Shown: piece by piece, positions 16,746-25,326 of the stretch | How positions within the stretch are numbered: position 1 is the stretch's first letter | Layout: each line of letters starts with the position of its first letter | NCBI GenBank assembly: GCA_937872475.1 | Contig: CALMSY010000013.1 | Location: 9,948 to 73,947, forward strand | Origin: 67-14 sp020438345 | Lineage (GTDB): Bacteria; Actinomycetota; Thermoleophilia; Solirubrobacterales; 70-9 | Length of the DNA stretch: 64,000 nucleotides | Direction: 5' to 3' | Notes under the pieces: model-generated | The model's database searches: none | What the model was told of the DNA's origin: nothing | The model's input: only the letters and a program-made list of their open reading frames with translations | Translations under genes and position numbers: made by a program

Positions 16746-16930
16746 CTGTGGTGGATATTCGTACGGGGGATTGGACCCCGGGTTCCGGGGTGGGGATCCG
16801 GCGCCCTAAACCCCCGGAGGAGTGCGGGCGGGGGCGGGCCTTCTGACAATTGAAGCGCTCCCCGGCAGTGAGCAGTCTGCCAATACCGGAGCGCCCCTTC
16901 CGCACTCCAGCCGATAGAGTTTCGCCTCCG
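16746..16930 (-). other. Gene-free stretch with nested inverted repeats; possible structured RNA
   Basis: No protein gene is supported here. Two arms at 16819-16828 and 16900-16908 are complementary (GGAGTGCGG with CCGCACTCC) and enclose a second long hairpin at 16855-16894 (GCGCTCC with GGAGCGC, inner GGCAG with CTGCC). A third GC-rich hairpin (ACCCCGG with CCGGGGT) lies nearer the terminator at 16726-16745. Together they look like a folded transcript of about 200 nt ending in that terminator. It matches no RNA family I can name: no SRP, RNase P or tmRNA consensus is visible. The 3' part also overlaps the tRNA-Leu promoter on the other strand (possible -10 TAGAGT at 16914). Confidence 0.35.
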
Positions 16931-16931
16931 C

Positions 16932-17015
16932 GCGGCTGTGGCGGAACTGGTAGACGCGCAGGCTTCAGGTGCCTGTGTCCGCAAGGACGTGGAGGTTCGA
17001 CTCCTCTCAGCCGCA
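16932..17015 (+). tRNA. tRNA-Leu (anticodon CAG)
   Basis: The 84-base gene folds as a class II tRNA. Acceptor arm GCGGCTG pairs with CAGCCGC, T8 and G9 are present, the anticodon stem is CAGGC/GCCTG with loop TTCAGGT (CAG), a variable arm follows (TGTCCGCAAGGACG), and the T arm is GGAGG-TTCGACT-CCTC. The CCA end is not encoded. It reads CUG codons. Confidence 0.96.
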
Positions 17016-17035
17016 TCAAATGAAGCAGCTGATCT

Positions 17036-17072
17036 CCGAACCCCGGACCCCTCAGGGCCCCGGGGTTCGGCT
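17036..17072 (+). terminator. Terminator after tRNA-Leu, bidirectional
   Basis: An 11-bp perfect stem (CCGAACCCCGG with CCGGGGTTCGG) with a 13-base loop is followed by CTTTCT. It lies between tRNA-Leu and the oppositely oriented small secreted-protein gene and can end both transcripts. Confidence 0.7.
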
Positions 17073-17086
17073 TTCTGCCTCAGAGC

Positions 17087-17641
17087 TCAGCAGCGATCGT
17101 TTGTGGTGCCGTCCAGGGAAACACCGAGGGTGTAGGTCCAGCGCCTCTTGGCAAACACCCATCCGGAATTGCCGTACCGGGTCTGGGTGCAATGAAGTAT
17201 TGACGGGGGGCAATACGGTCCCGAACAGGGTGCCAGGGTGATCGTGTAGGGAACTGTGATCTCCCCGTACACCCTGTAGTAATTGCGGGCCGGCACGCGG
17301 AAGGTATACCCGCCAAATTCGTTCGCATACCCGGATTTCTGGTATGCCCAGTAGCTCCCGTTCCAGCGCTGAACGGTCATCAGAGCCCACTTCCAGTTCG
17401 TGCTGCCTGTGATCCATGCGTGGCCTCGCCTGCCTCGCCGGCTCCGGGTAGCCGCAGGAGCAGCCGGGGTTCCCGGATCACCCTTGGCCACGCCAGAAGT
17501 GGTGGAGCGGCCAATGGCCGGCACCGCTGATCCAACCTCGGCCACCAGACCTTCCCGGGCCTGAACTCCGGCCGCTGAAGCCGACGAAGCTCCGGCCATC
17601 GAAACGGCTACCACTCCGATAACAGCTACAAGTCGATACAT
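17087..17641 (-). CDS. Small secreted protein, unknown function
   Basis: The 184-residue product begins with a signal peptide (YRLVAVIGVVAVSMAGASSASA). After a Pro/Thr/Ser/Arg-rich linker, the C-terminal half is aromatic-rich (WITGSTNWKWALMTVQRW; YWAYQKSGYANEFGGYTF) with four Cys, likely two disulfides (PCSGPYCPP; LHC; DRC). I do not recognise the family; the aromatic beta-rich domain suggests a small carbohydrate-binding or stress-related extracellular domain, which is a guess. The start at ATG 17641 has a GGGAGGG site 10 bases upstream. The gene stands alone between tRNA-Leu and xth. The 180 bp before the divergent xth gene show no further gene. Confidence 0.7.
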   Translation of the reverse strand: MYRLVAVIGVVAVSMAGASSASAAGVQAREGLVAEVGSAVPAIGRSTTSGVAKGDPGTPAAPAATRSRRGRRGHAWITGSTNWKWALMTVQRWNGSYWAYQKSGYANEFGGYTFRVPARNYYRVYGEITVPYTITLAPCSGPYCPPSILHCTQTRYGNSGWVFAKRRWTYTLGVSLDGTTNDRC

Positions 17642-17823
17642 CCCTGATCTACCCTCCCCCGGCATCGTCCTCCGAAGTACTTTCGGTACCTGTTCCTGGA
17701 CCCATGCTAACCGACTTCGGTGGTCGCAGCGACCTGATTTCGAGCTGAACTCGGGCCGAAGACGCCGCGCCGTCAGCCGCGATTCCCGGCAAGGCGGGGA
17801 ACCGTAGAATCAGCCGTCTGACG

Positions 17824-18639
17824 ATGAGAATCTTTTCCTGGAATGTAAACGGCATCCGGGCCGTAATCCGCAAGGGCGATTTCGGCTCCTTCGTCGAGAA
17901 GTACGAGCCGGACATCCTCTGCCTCCAGGAGACCAAGGCCGAGCAGGGCCAGGCCGAGATCGATCTGCCCGGTCACGAGGAATACTGGAATTCGGCAGAA
18001 AAGAAGGGGTATTCCGGTACCGCGATCTTCACCAGCACCAAGCCGATCGGGGTGCTGAACGATTTCGCCGCCGAGATTTCGGACGAGTACAACCTCCACA
18101 ACGACTCCTATGGGGATCCTCGCGCGGAAGGCAGAGTGATTACTGCCGAATACGATCATTTTTTTCTGGTCACCACCTACGTCCCCAACGCCAAGCGTGA
18201 TCTTTCCCGGCTCAAGTTGAGAGACCGCCAATGGGACCCCGCCCTGCTTCACCACATGAAAATGCTGGACGCGAAAAAGCCGGTACTGGTCTGCGGCGAC
18301 ATGAACGTCGCCCACACCGAGGATGACCTGGCGAACCCGAAAGCAAACAGGGGTGAGCACGGATTCACCGACGAAGAACGCCAGGGCTTCCAGAACTTTC
18401 TCGATGCCGGCTTTGCTGACACCTTCCGTCTATTCAATGAAGGCAACGGCCACTACTCCTGGTGGTCGTACATGTCGAAAGCCCGTGAAAGAAACGCCGG
18501 TTGGAGAATCGACTATTTTCTCGCCTCCGAACGGCTCCGGAACGCAATCACCAGCGCCGGGATCCACAACGACGTATTCGGATCGGACCACTGCCCGGTG
18601 AGCGTTGAAATCGACGAAACGAAGCTGGCGAAACTCTAG
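17824..18639 (+). CDS. xth: Exodeoxyribonuclease III / AP endonuclease
   Basis: The 271-residue enzyme belongs to the exonuclease-endonuclease-phosphatase family. It shows RIFSWNVNGIRAV, the metal-binding glutamate in LCLQETKAEQ, GYSGTAIFT, CGDMNVAHTEDDL and the C-terminal SDHCPVSVEI with the catalytic Asp-His. It incises DNA 5' of abasic sites and removes 3' blocking groups in base excision repair. It is a single gene with an intrinsic terminator after it that is shared with the convergent secreted-protein gene. Confidence 0.96.
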   Translation: MRIFSWNVNGIRAVIRKGDFGSFVEKYEPDILCLQETKAEQGQAEIDLPGHEEYWNSAEKKGYSGTAIFTSTKPIGVLNDFAAEISDEYNLHNDSYGDPRAEGRVITAEYDHFFLVTTYVPNAKRDLSRLKLRDRQWDPALLHHMKMLDAKKPVLVCGDMNVAHTEDDLANPKANRGEHGFTDEERQGFQNFLDAGFADTFRLFNEGNGHYSWWSYMSKARERNAGWRIDYFLASERLRNAITSAGIHNDVFGSDHCPVSVEIDETKLAKL

Positions 18640-18686
18640 CCTGGCCTGGCACCTGCCGAATCAGCCAGGGTTCCCGGCTGCACGAG

Positions 18687-18714
18687 AAAGGGCGGCCCGA
18701 AGGCCGCCCTTTTT
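18687..18714. terminator. Bidirectional intrinsic terminator between xth and the tandem family
   Basis: An 11-bp stem AAAGGGCGGCC/GGCCGCCCTTT with a CGAA loop and T-runs on both sides. It serves xth on + and the first tandem-family gene on -. Almost the same sequence recurs at 22393-22420. Confidence 0.85.
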
Positions 18715-18740
18715 CGTTGAAACCGAGACAGTCCCCGGTC

Positions 18741-19847
18741 CTACCTGACCCGCACCCTGCGGACCTGGGAGACGTTGTTAGCGTTGCTGGACCTGACCGT
18801 GAACCTCACCGCAACCCGGCTATTCCGGTTGCCGCGGATCCGTACGTTGATCCTGGCGTTCCTGGTGGCACCGGGGGCGATCTGGCCAATCCGGACGTTG
18901 CCACCGCGATTTGTTCTTACAACCACGTTCCTGGCGATCGCAGTACCAGGGTTCCTGACGGTGATCCGGAAGTTACCCTGCCGACCGTTCCTGACGGCGT
19001 TCGGGCCGCTAATTTTGAGTCCGTTCAGCCTCGCTCTACCGGCCTGACCGTTGCAGTTACGGGTGCTCTGGGGCGCCTCGATCGTAGTTGTCGGCCCAAT
19101 CTCGGCTCCGGTCGAAGCGTCACGCTGGCCGAGCTGGAAGACGGCGTTGGTGACCTGGCTACCGTTGGCACAACGGGCCTGGACGTAATTCGCATCCAAG
19201 CCCCGGGTGTTGATACCGATGTCTGGACGGTTCAGAGGCTCACCCGGGAAGTTCAAATTGAAGTTGGCAACAGCCGAGTCGTAGCTCAGAACCGGAACAG
19301 CGATGTCCAAGACCCTGCCATTCAGGGTGCCAGTCATCAGAATGCCGACGCCGGTGCCCTTCGAGAAACCGTAAATCTTGAGGATCGGCTGCCCGCTGTT
19401 GTTCCTGCCGCCATTGAAGGCAACGAGAACCGGATCGGCGAGGGCATTGGCCACGAAGCGAGCCAGCAGGATCGTCGCGGTGCCGGTGCCGACAACGGCA
19501 TTGGCGCAGCTATTAACGACGACTGCGGGGGTACCCAGCGGGGACTGCGCGTTCAGCTTGCTGTCAGGGCAGATGTTTCTGTTCGGATTGAAGGTCATTC
19601 CGGCCGGGAACGTGACCTTGACGTTCTTCAGCGGCTCGGCCATGATCTGACCGGCACCCGGGGTGACGACAACGTTGAGCCCGAGGTTCGAGGAGACGTT
19701 TGACTCCTTGAAAAGGCTTCCGGACCTGGCGGTAATGCTGGATTCAACCGAAGCGGTCTCGCCGGCGGCCTGTGCAGTCGCCGAAATGGCGCTGAACGGG
19801 ACCAGCAGCGCGACAACTGCGATCAGAATTTTTTTGGCGTGGCTCAT
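18741..19847 (-). CDS. Secreted tandem-family protein A, unknown function
   Basis: The 368-residue product has a signal peptide (KKILIAVVALLVPFSAISAT...A) and belongs to a family of four neighbouring paralogues. The shared core has MTFNPNRNICPDSKLNAQSP, then VGTGTATILLARF, DPVLVAFNGG, LKIYGFSKGTGVGILMTG and PVLSYDSAVANF. Four Cys are conserved in the family (CPD, SCANAVVG, RCANG, RNCNG). The last 95 residues are a basic CARDB/Ig-like domain (KISGPNAVRNGRQGNFRITV). It is likely an extracellular or wall-bound beta-sandwich protein; no catalytic motif is visible. ATG 19847 has GAGG six bases upstream. The next 157 bp to the following paralogue hold only an inverted repeat at 19939-19960. Confidence 0.75.
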   Translation of the reverse strand: MSHAKKILIAVVALLVPFSAISATAQAAGETASVESSITARSGSLFKESNVSSNLGLNVVVTPGAGQIMAEPLKNVKVTFPAGMTFNPNRNICPDSKLNAQSPLGTPAVVVNSCANAVVGTGTATILLARFVANALADPVLVAFNGGRNNSGQPILKIYGFSKGTGVGILMTGTLNGRVLDIAVPVLSYDSAVANFNLNFPGEPLNRPDIGINTRGLDANYVQARCANGSQVTNAVFQLGQRDASTGAEIGPTTTIEAPQSTRNCNGQAGRARLNGLKISGPNAVRNGRQGNFRITVRNPGTAIARNVVVRTNRGGNVRIGQIAPGATRNARINVRIRGNRNSRVAVRFTVRSSNANNVSQVRRVRVR

Positions 19848-20016
19848 GTGGTTCCTCAATGTTGGGGTTTGGCGAGATCGGACGAAATACCGCTAAGGAA
19901 GCTGTCTCGTCACATATAGATACCAATCTCTCCGCCTGGGTTTCGCCGTTTTACGAAACCTTAAGCGGTTGTCTTGCAGCGACTGGCACCACGCAACTCC
20001 GGGACATGCGTTCCGG

Positions 20017-21225
20017 TTAGCGCCGGACACGTACTCTAGTCGAGAACCTGACCTGCGTCTTTGAGGCCCGGACCTTGAGCACGACCCTCGCCCTGCGGCC
20101 GGCGGCGGCCGTGATCCGGGGCCTGACAACCATGGTCCTGCTGGTGCGGGGAGCAATGTTTGCCCGCTTGAACCTGCCTCTGGCCGCACCGGAAACCATG
20201 ATCCTGACTCTGCGGGCAGTTGCCGTTCCACGGTTGGCCACCCTCACCCGATAGGTGATCCTTCTGTGACGCTTCCCTGACTTCCACCCCTTCAGGGAAA
20301 CCCTGGAGAGCCGGGCTCTGCCCTTTATTCCGCGACAGGGGTCGTTGAAAGCGGCCGCTGACACCAGGGTGTCCGGACCGATGTCAGCGCCAGTGGCCGG
20401 ATCCCGCTCACCGAGAATGAAATCTCCGCCAGTCGTCCAGAGATTGTCGGAGCACCTGGCCTGGACATACCTTCGATCCAGGCCTCTGACCATGCGAATT
20501 CCACCGGGCGAGTTGACGTCTTCAACCGGCATTCCATTCCCCGGCAAATCGAAGACGAAGTTGCCCACACCCGAGTCGTAGCTGAGGACACCGATCGGCA
20601 CATCCTGGATTCCACGTCGTGTCAGCGAGCCTTCCATGAGCAGTCCGGCACCGGTTCCTTTGGAGTAGCCGTAGATCTTCAACTTCGGGTTGCCGTGCCT
20701 GTCCCGTCCGGCGTTGAAGATCACCATCTGGGGGTCGGACAGAACTGCCGTTTTCTGCTTCGCCAGATATATGACCGCGCTACCGGTGCCAATCACCGAC
20801 CTCGGACAAAGGTCAACGACCAGCGCGACCCCGAGACCAAGGTTTGTGTTCTGGCCGATCTTTGAATCCGGGCAGGCCGGTGTGACCCTGTTGCGAGGGT
20901 TATAGGTCATGTCGGTGTCGAACTTGATCGTCGCCCGCTTCATCGGAAGCACAGTGCTTTGAGTCTCGGGGACCGCCACGTTGACCTCCAGCCGGGAGTT
21001 CACCGGGACAGGAAGCTCCCTGTAGAGCTTGCCTCCGAACGGGACCATCGATGTCTGGATCGAGATCGACTCACCCGCGGCCGATGCCTGGGGTGTGACG
21101 AACAGAAGCCCCGCCAGAAACAACCCGGCAATTGCCGAGGCCAGGAGACAAAGAACCCGACCCGAGGCTCTTCTGCTCCGTGGCGCCTTCAGTTTCTGAT
21201 GCTGTCGTTCCTGGGTGAGAACCAT
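20017..21225 (-). CDS. Secreted tandem-family protein B, unknown function
   Basis: The 402-residue paralogue has a long basic n-region and a signal segment (VLCLLASAIAGLFLAGLLFV). Family core blocks are MTYNPRNRVTPACPDSKIGQ, VVDLCPRSVIGTGSAVIYLA, DPQMVIFNAGRDRHGN, LKIYGYSKGTGAGLLMEG and IGVLSYDSGVGNFVFDLPG. It is closest to protein C: both have TNLGLGVA and VVDLCPRS-type text, while A and D share LNAQSPLGTP. The C-terminal 110 residues are very Arg-rich (RRARVVLKVRASKTQVRF). It lies just downstream of protein C (9 bp between the C stop and this start), so B and C are one transcript. Confidence 0.72.
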   Translation of the reverse strand: MVLTQERQHQKLKAPRSRRASGRVLCLLASAIAGLFLAGLLFVTPQASAAGESISIQTSMVPFGGKLYRELPVPVNSRLEVNVAVPETQSTVLPMKRATIKFDTDMTYNPRNRVTPACPDSKIGQNTNLGLGVALVVDLCPRSVIGTGSAVIYLAKQKTAVLSDPQMVIFNAGRDRHGNPKLKIYGYSKGTGAGLLMEGSLTRRGIQDVPIGVLSYDSGVGNFVFDLPGNGMPVEDVNSPGGIRMVRGLDRRYVQARCSDNLWTTGGDFILGERDPATGADIGPDTLVSAAAFNDPCRGIKGRARLSRVSLKGWKSGKRHRRITYRVRVANRGTATARRVRIMVSGAARGRFKRANIAPRTSRTMVVRPRITAAAGRRARVVLKVRASKTQVRFSTRVRVRR

Positions 21226-21234
21226 GGGATTCTT

Positions 21235-22371
21235 CTACCCGCTTTCTCGAACCCCAATCATCTTCGCAAGGCCTCCGTTTGGTGAATGGATCGCGAATTT
21301 CAGCGAGCGCCTGGCCTTGCCGGCCCGGTCGAACCTCACCTTGAGACGAACCGTTCTGGTTTGGCCCGGAGCCAGTGTGCCAAGCCTGGCTTGCCCCTTC
21401 CCGCCACCGGTCGCCCTCAAAACCGCTTGTCGCAGGCTTGCCGTCCCTGTGTTCCTGAAACGGAGTGTGTAGGTATTGGAGCCTCCTGCCCTGAAGCCAC
21501 GGTTGCCAGCCAACCGGACCAACTTGATCTTCGGCCGACCTGCAAGTCCTTTGCATGGGAGAGAATCAGAATTTGAACCAACACTGGTCACGGGTGATGT
21601 GAGCTCCCCGCTTGAATCTGATCGGGTCGCGAAATCGAAAACACCGGTGGCCTCCCAAACGCCTTTGGAGCAGACCGCCCTGAGAAAGCCGGGATCCTGG
21701 CCGTTCACTTCCAGGGTGCCGCCGGGCGACTGGATGTCTTCGACGGCAAGGGTGTCGCCGGGTATACCGAGGGTGAAATCCGCAATCGAGGAATCAAAGG
21801 GCATCACACCGATCGCGATGTTCAACTCTCCGCTCTTTGCGAGAGAGCCTGACATGAGCAATCCCGCCCCTGCTGCTTTCGAGTACCCGTAGATCGTGAT
21901 CTTCGGCCTGCCTTGACTGTCAGCCCCGCCGTTGAAGATCACCAGTTCGGGGTCATCAAGGATCCCGGACTTGTTTTGAGCCAGATGGATCCGCGCGGTG
22001 CCCGTGCCGACAACCGAACGCGGACACAGGTCGATGATTCGGGCCACACCAAGTCCCAGATTGGTGCTCTGGCCGATCTTTTCCGCGCCGCATACCGGAG
22101 TTACTTGCGGGTTCGGGTAAAACGACATGTCTTCAGGAAAGGTCACCCGCGAGTTGATCATGGGAGTGACCGAGTCCTGGGCTTCAGGCACCTTGACCTT
22201 AATGTGGAGGCGCGCGCTGACCGGCCTTGGTACTTCCCGGTAAAGACTCCCTGAAAGGACCTTGGCATCCATTGAGAGCTCGACCGACTCATCACCTGCT
22301 AACGCGTCGGCCGGACTTCCGAGAACCGCCACCAACAGCAGCACTCCGAAAATGTTCTTGATTGTCTTCAT
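21235..22371 (-). CDS. Secreted tandem-family protein C, unknown function
   Basis: The 378-residue paralogue starts at ATG 22371 with a signal peptide (KTIKNIFGVLLLVAVLGSPA). Longer in-frame readings upstream run through the end of protein D and its terminator and are not coding. Core blocks: MSFYPNPQVTPVCGAEKIGQ, IIDLCPRSVVGTGTARIHLA, DPELVIFNGGADSQGRPKIT, YGYSKAAGAGLLMSG. The C-terminal domain (FRAGGSNTYTLRFRNTGTAS) is again a basic CARDB-like fold. Paired with protein B in one likely transcript. Confidence 0.72.
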   Translation of the reverse strand: MKTIKNIFGVLLLVAVLGSPADALAGDESVELSMDAKVLSGSLYREVPRPVSARLHIKVKVPEAQDSVTPMINSRVTFPEDMSFYPNPQVTPVCGAEKIGQSTNLGLGVARIIDLCPRSVVGTGTARIHLAQNKSGILDDPELVIFNGGADSQGRPKITIYGYSKAAGAGLLMSGSLAKSGELNIAIGVMPFDSSIADFTLGIPGDTLAVEDIQSPGGTLEVNGQDPGFLRAVCSKGVWEATGVFDFATRSDSSGELTSPVTSVGSNSDSLPCKGLAGRPKIKLVRLAGNRGFRAGGSNTYTLRFRNTGTASLRQAVLRATGGGKGQARLGTLAPGQTRTVRLKVRFDRAGKARRSLKFAIHSPNGGLAKMIGVRESG

Positions 22372-22392
22372 CGTTGAATCAGTCGGGTAAAG

Positions 22393-22420
22393 AAAAGGGC
22401 GGCCCGAGGGCCGCCCTTTT
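22393..22420. terminator. Intrinsic terminator after tandem-family gene D
   Basis: A 12-bp stem AAAAGGGCGGCC/GGCCGCCCTTTT with a 4-base loop. It is nearly identical to the terminator at 18687-18714 that follows family gene A. It separates gene D from the B/C pair. Confidence 0.85.
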
Positions 22421-22442
22421 CGCAATGCATTCGGACCGGGCT

Positions 22443-23546
22443 CTACTTGACAGATACCTTGGTCTTGCCAGTCGCCTTCACGTTCCCTGCCTTGGCAGTG
22501 AACTTGATGGTCGCCTTGCCGCCCTTGCGGCCCGAGACCTTGGTCTTCACCGTGATGGTCTTGGAAGCACCAGGGTTGATGTTGCCACCCTTGCCCTTGC
22601 CACCACCGGTTGCGGTGACAGTGACGCCCTTGGCGACACCGGTACCGGTGTTCTTGACGGTGACCTTGAAGGAGCCCTTGGCGCCGCTCTTGACGGACTT
22701 CGGGCCCTTGACCTTCACGCCACCGAGCTTCGCCTTGCCGGCTGAGCCCTTGCATTTCTGGGTGGTCTGCGGGGCCTTCACGGTTACGGCTGCGCCGATA
22801 TCGGCGCCAGTTGCGGCATCACGCTGGCCGAGTACGAACTCCGCGCTGGTGAGCAGCTTGCCGGAAGCCGGGCAGATCGCCTCGACATAGTTCGGGTCCT
22901 TACCAGCGGTGCTGACTCCGATGTCCGGGCGGTCAAGACCGGTTCCCGGAATGTCGAACTGGTAGTACTGGACCGCTGAGTCGTAGCTCAGAACCGGAAT
23001 CGTGACATCGAGAATGCCGTTCTTGAGCTCACCGGTCATCAGAATGCCGACGCCGGTGCCCTTCGAGAACCCGTAGATCTTGATCATCGGGTTGCCGGAC
23101 TTGGAGACGCCAGCGTTGAAGATGACCAGAATCGGATCCTTCAGGAGGTTCGCCTTGAACCGGGCCAGGTAGATGGCCGAGGTGCCAGTGCCGACAACGG
23201 AGTCGGCGCAGGCGTTAACGATCGCGGTCGGAGTGCCAAGCGGTGACTGTGCGTTGAGCTTGTCGTTACCGCAGGTCGGGGTGACCTTTGAGTTCGGGTT
23301 GAAGGACAGCCCGTCCGGGAAGCGGATCAGGGTGTTCTTCATCGGGGTGACAGTCGTCTCGGCATCGGGGACGACTACATCCGCCCGAATCGTGAGATTG
23401 GCCGAGGTCGGATAGGCCTGGTACAGCGAACCCTTCTGCGGTGAAATAGTAGTTGAGGCCGTCACCGTTTCATTCCCTGCCTGAGCGGTGCTGACCATGA
23501 GCAGCGACATCACGGCCGCTACAGCGATGGCAAAAACTTTCTTCAT
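22443..23546 (-). CDS. Secreted tandem-family protein D, unknown function
   Basis: The 367-residue paralogue has a clear signal peptide (KKVFAIAVAAVMSLLMVSTA). Family blocks are LSFNPNSKVTPTCGNDKLNA, VNACADSVVGTGTSAIYLAR, DPILVIFNAGVSKSGNPMIK, YGFSKGTGVGILMTGEL and PVLSYDSAVQYYQFDIPG. The C-terminal 90 residues are a Lys/Gly-rich CARDB-like domain (KSGAKGSFKVTVKNTGTGVA; GGKGKGGNINPG). It is most like protein A. The ATG has a GGAGAGAG site. About 200 bp between this start and the MCE operon end (23547-23754) show no gene. Confidence 0.75.
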   Translation of the reverse strand: MKKVFAIAVAAVMSLLMVSTAQAGNETVTASTTISPQKGSLYQAYPTSANLTIRADVVVPDAETTVTPMKNTLIRFPDGLSFNPNSKVTPTCGNDKLNAQSPLGTPTAIVNACADSVVGTGTSAIYLARFKANLLKDPILVIFNAGVSKSGNPMIKIYGFSKGTGVGILMTGELKNGILDVTIPVLSYDSAVQYYQFDIPGTGLDRPDIGVSTAGKDPNYVEAICPASGKLLTSAEFVLGQRDAATGADIGAAVTVKAPQTTQKCKGSAGKAKLGGVKVKGPKSVKSGAKGSFKVTVKNTGTGVAKGVTVTATGGGKGKGGNINPGASKTITVKTKVSGRKGGKATIKFTAKAGNVKATGKTKVSVK

Positions 23547-23754
23547 TTGTCTCTCTCTCCTGTGGTTTCCGTTGCGGAACAGAGTCCGCGGTCCAACTCC
23601 CTAGAACGACCGCAGCTTACATGAATTCAACCCACTGATAGCCCGGAAGTTGCGAAGGCCAGACAACATTCCGGCAATCTCATTGGCGCCCATTTAAGAA
23701 AACGGACGAAGACATTTGGAATCCTGGCGAGAGAAGGAACCCGCCGTGATCCGC

Positions 23755-25326
23755 TCAGGGCTCGCGGAAAACGTGCTGATATTGCGTGGCCGGCTGCGAC
23801 GGATCTCCCAGCGGCGTGAACGGGGCCTGCTGGCTGCAGCCAGGGGCGGGGACGTTGTTGGTTTGTGACTGGCCTTTCATCAGGAACTCGGAGAGCTGTC
23901 CGTAGACCTCTTCCTGATATGCCGGGCTGAATCCGTAACGCAGGTTGAGACCAAACTGGGATTGCTGGACCGGGGTAAGCGCGGCCCAGGGCTGCAGGCT
24001 CCCGTTCAAACTTGAACTGCAATTGGCGCTGTTGAAGACCTGCATTCCTCCGGTCGCGAAGCTCGCGTTCTGACCCGCTGCGGTATACGGGTTGCTGCGG
24101 GCCGATGAATTGCCTGTTGGGAATGCCGCGTATGACTCCGGGCCGAGCCTGATGCCGGCCCGCACGTAATTGACCTGCACGCCGGCTCCGTAGTTGCCGG
24201 AGGCGTTGGTCGCGGCAGCCGCGTTGCCGATGGTTGCCGCAAGTTCCTTGCGGTACAGGCTGGCAGACTGGAGGAAGGGATTGAACTCGGCGAAGTAGTC
24301 CGGCACCCTTGCGAGCAGGGTCGGGGCGTCGTCATCGAGGAAAGCCCTCAGCGAGGGGAACGCCTCGGGCGCCTTGCGGATCACCGGTTTCAGGTTTGTG
24401 TAGAGGCGCTTGCTGACCGGAGCGAGTCGGGCCGACGCCTTGAAAGTCGGTGAAAGCTGCTCGGCGACCGGCACGAGTTTGCGTACCACCGGGGTGGCGA
24501 ATTCCGAGAAGTCCCCGAGCCGATCCTGGGTTGCCGCGGATTCCCGGGCGAAGGTCGGGAAGACGCGGAAGAAGTCCTTTAGCTCCTCGTCACGATCGGC
24601 AAGTGTGGTGAAAACAGTGTTGGTGTTGCGGATCATGCCACTAAGTTCACCTTGTCTCTTGCTGATTGCGTCGAACACGACTCCGGTGTTCTTGATCAGC
24701 TTCGACACCTCTTCGTCCTGATCGTTGAGGATCTGGAGGACGTCATCGAGTGAAAGCAGGGTTCCGGGGAGCACCCCGATGGTCTGGTTCAGCGTCGCGC
24801 CACGACCACTCATGGCAATCGAGTTGTCAATGGCACCCTGCATGAATGCCTGTCTGGTCTTCTCGTCGAAGGTGCGGAATATCTCATCCAGCTGGACGGA
24901 TTTGGCAACCTGGGCCGGTGGCAGCTGACCGCCGTCCTGCAGCATTCCGTCACGTTTGTCCCCGGGCGTGAGCTCGATATATGCCTCCCCGAGAAGGCTT
25001 TTGGCTCTGAGGATCGCCCTTGTGTCTTCCGGGATCGGGGCGTATTCCGGCTCGATGTCGAGCGTAATGATCGCCGAGCCCTCTTCGCTTCCTTCACCAA
25101 GGTCGATGGACTTGACGCGCCCGACTTCGATACCGGAGATGTCGACCTGTGACTGCTCGGCGAGCTGACCCACCTGAGTGAGTGGCAACTTCACTTCATA
25201 GCCGCGTGCGGCCAGCGGTGTCGGACCACCGAATGCGACCCATACGAAAAGCAGCAGCCCGAAACACGAGAGTGCGAAGCCCGCGATGGCGATTAGCTGT
25301 GCTACTGATGGCGCCTGTTTATTCAT
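23755..25326 (-). CDS. MCE (MlaD-like) family protein, sixth and last of the operon
   Basis: The 523-residue product has an N-terminal membrane anchor (IAIAGFALSCFGLLLFVWVA), then the MCE domain (GYEVKLPLTQVGQLAEQSQV; DISGIEVGRVKSIDLGEG; AKSLLGEAYIELTPG), then a long helical region and an Asn/Ser/Gln-rich C-terminal tail. MCE proteins form hexameric tubes that carry lipids across the envelope; the helical part builds the tunnel and the beta ring is the MCE domain. The start forms TGATG with the previous stop. Six such proteins in one operon match the mycobacterial MceA-F arrangement. Confidence 0.9.
   Translation of the reverse strand: MNKQAPSVAQLIAIAGFALSCFGLLLFVWVAFGGPTPLAARGYEVKLPLTQVGQLAEQSQVDISGIEVGRVKSIDLGEGSEEGSAIITLDIEPEYAPIPEDTRAILRAKSLLGEAYIELTPGDKRDGMLQDGGQLPPAQVAKSVQLDEIFRTFDEKTRQAFMQGAIDNSIAMSGRGATLNQTIGVLPGTLLSLDDVLQILNDQDEEVSKLIKNTGVVFDAISKRQGELSGMIRNTNTVFTTLADRDEELKDFFRVFPTFARESAATQDRLGDFSEFATPVVRKLVPVAEQLSPTFKASARLAPVSKRLYTNLKPVIRKAPEAFPSLRAFLDDDAPTLLARVPDYFAEFNPFLQSASLYRKELAATIGNAAAATNASGNYGAGVQVNYVRAGIRLGPESYAAFPTGNSSARSNPYTAAGQNASFATGGMQVFNSANCSSSLNGSLQPWAALTPVQQSQFGLNLRYGFSPAYQEEVYGQLSEFLMKGQSQTNNVPAPGCSQQAPFTPLGDPSQPATQYQHVFREP

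Noticed and set aside
16746..16810. A tRNA- or tmRNA-like 3' end (TCCACCA preceded by a T-arm-like CGGGG-TCCAATC-CCCCG) on the - strand.
   Set aside because: The T-loop lacks TTC, the acceptor spacing to CCA is wrong, and no matching 5' acceptor strand is nearby.
16681..17019. N-terminal extension of the amine oxidase frame reaching 17019.
   Set aside because: It runs antisense through tRNA-Leu and a terminator; the GTG at 16680 has a strong ribosome site and starts a Tat signal.
18717..19703. A + strand open frame of 328 codons opposite tandem-family gene A.
   Set aside because: It has no signal, no family motif and lies antisense to a gene with three close paralogues.
22372..22755. N-terminal extension of tandem-family gene C to 22755.
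   Set aside because: It crosses the terminator at 22393-22420 and the end of gene D in another frame; its residues are Gln/Arg-rich shadow text.
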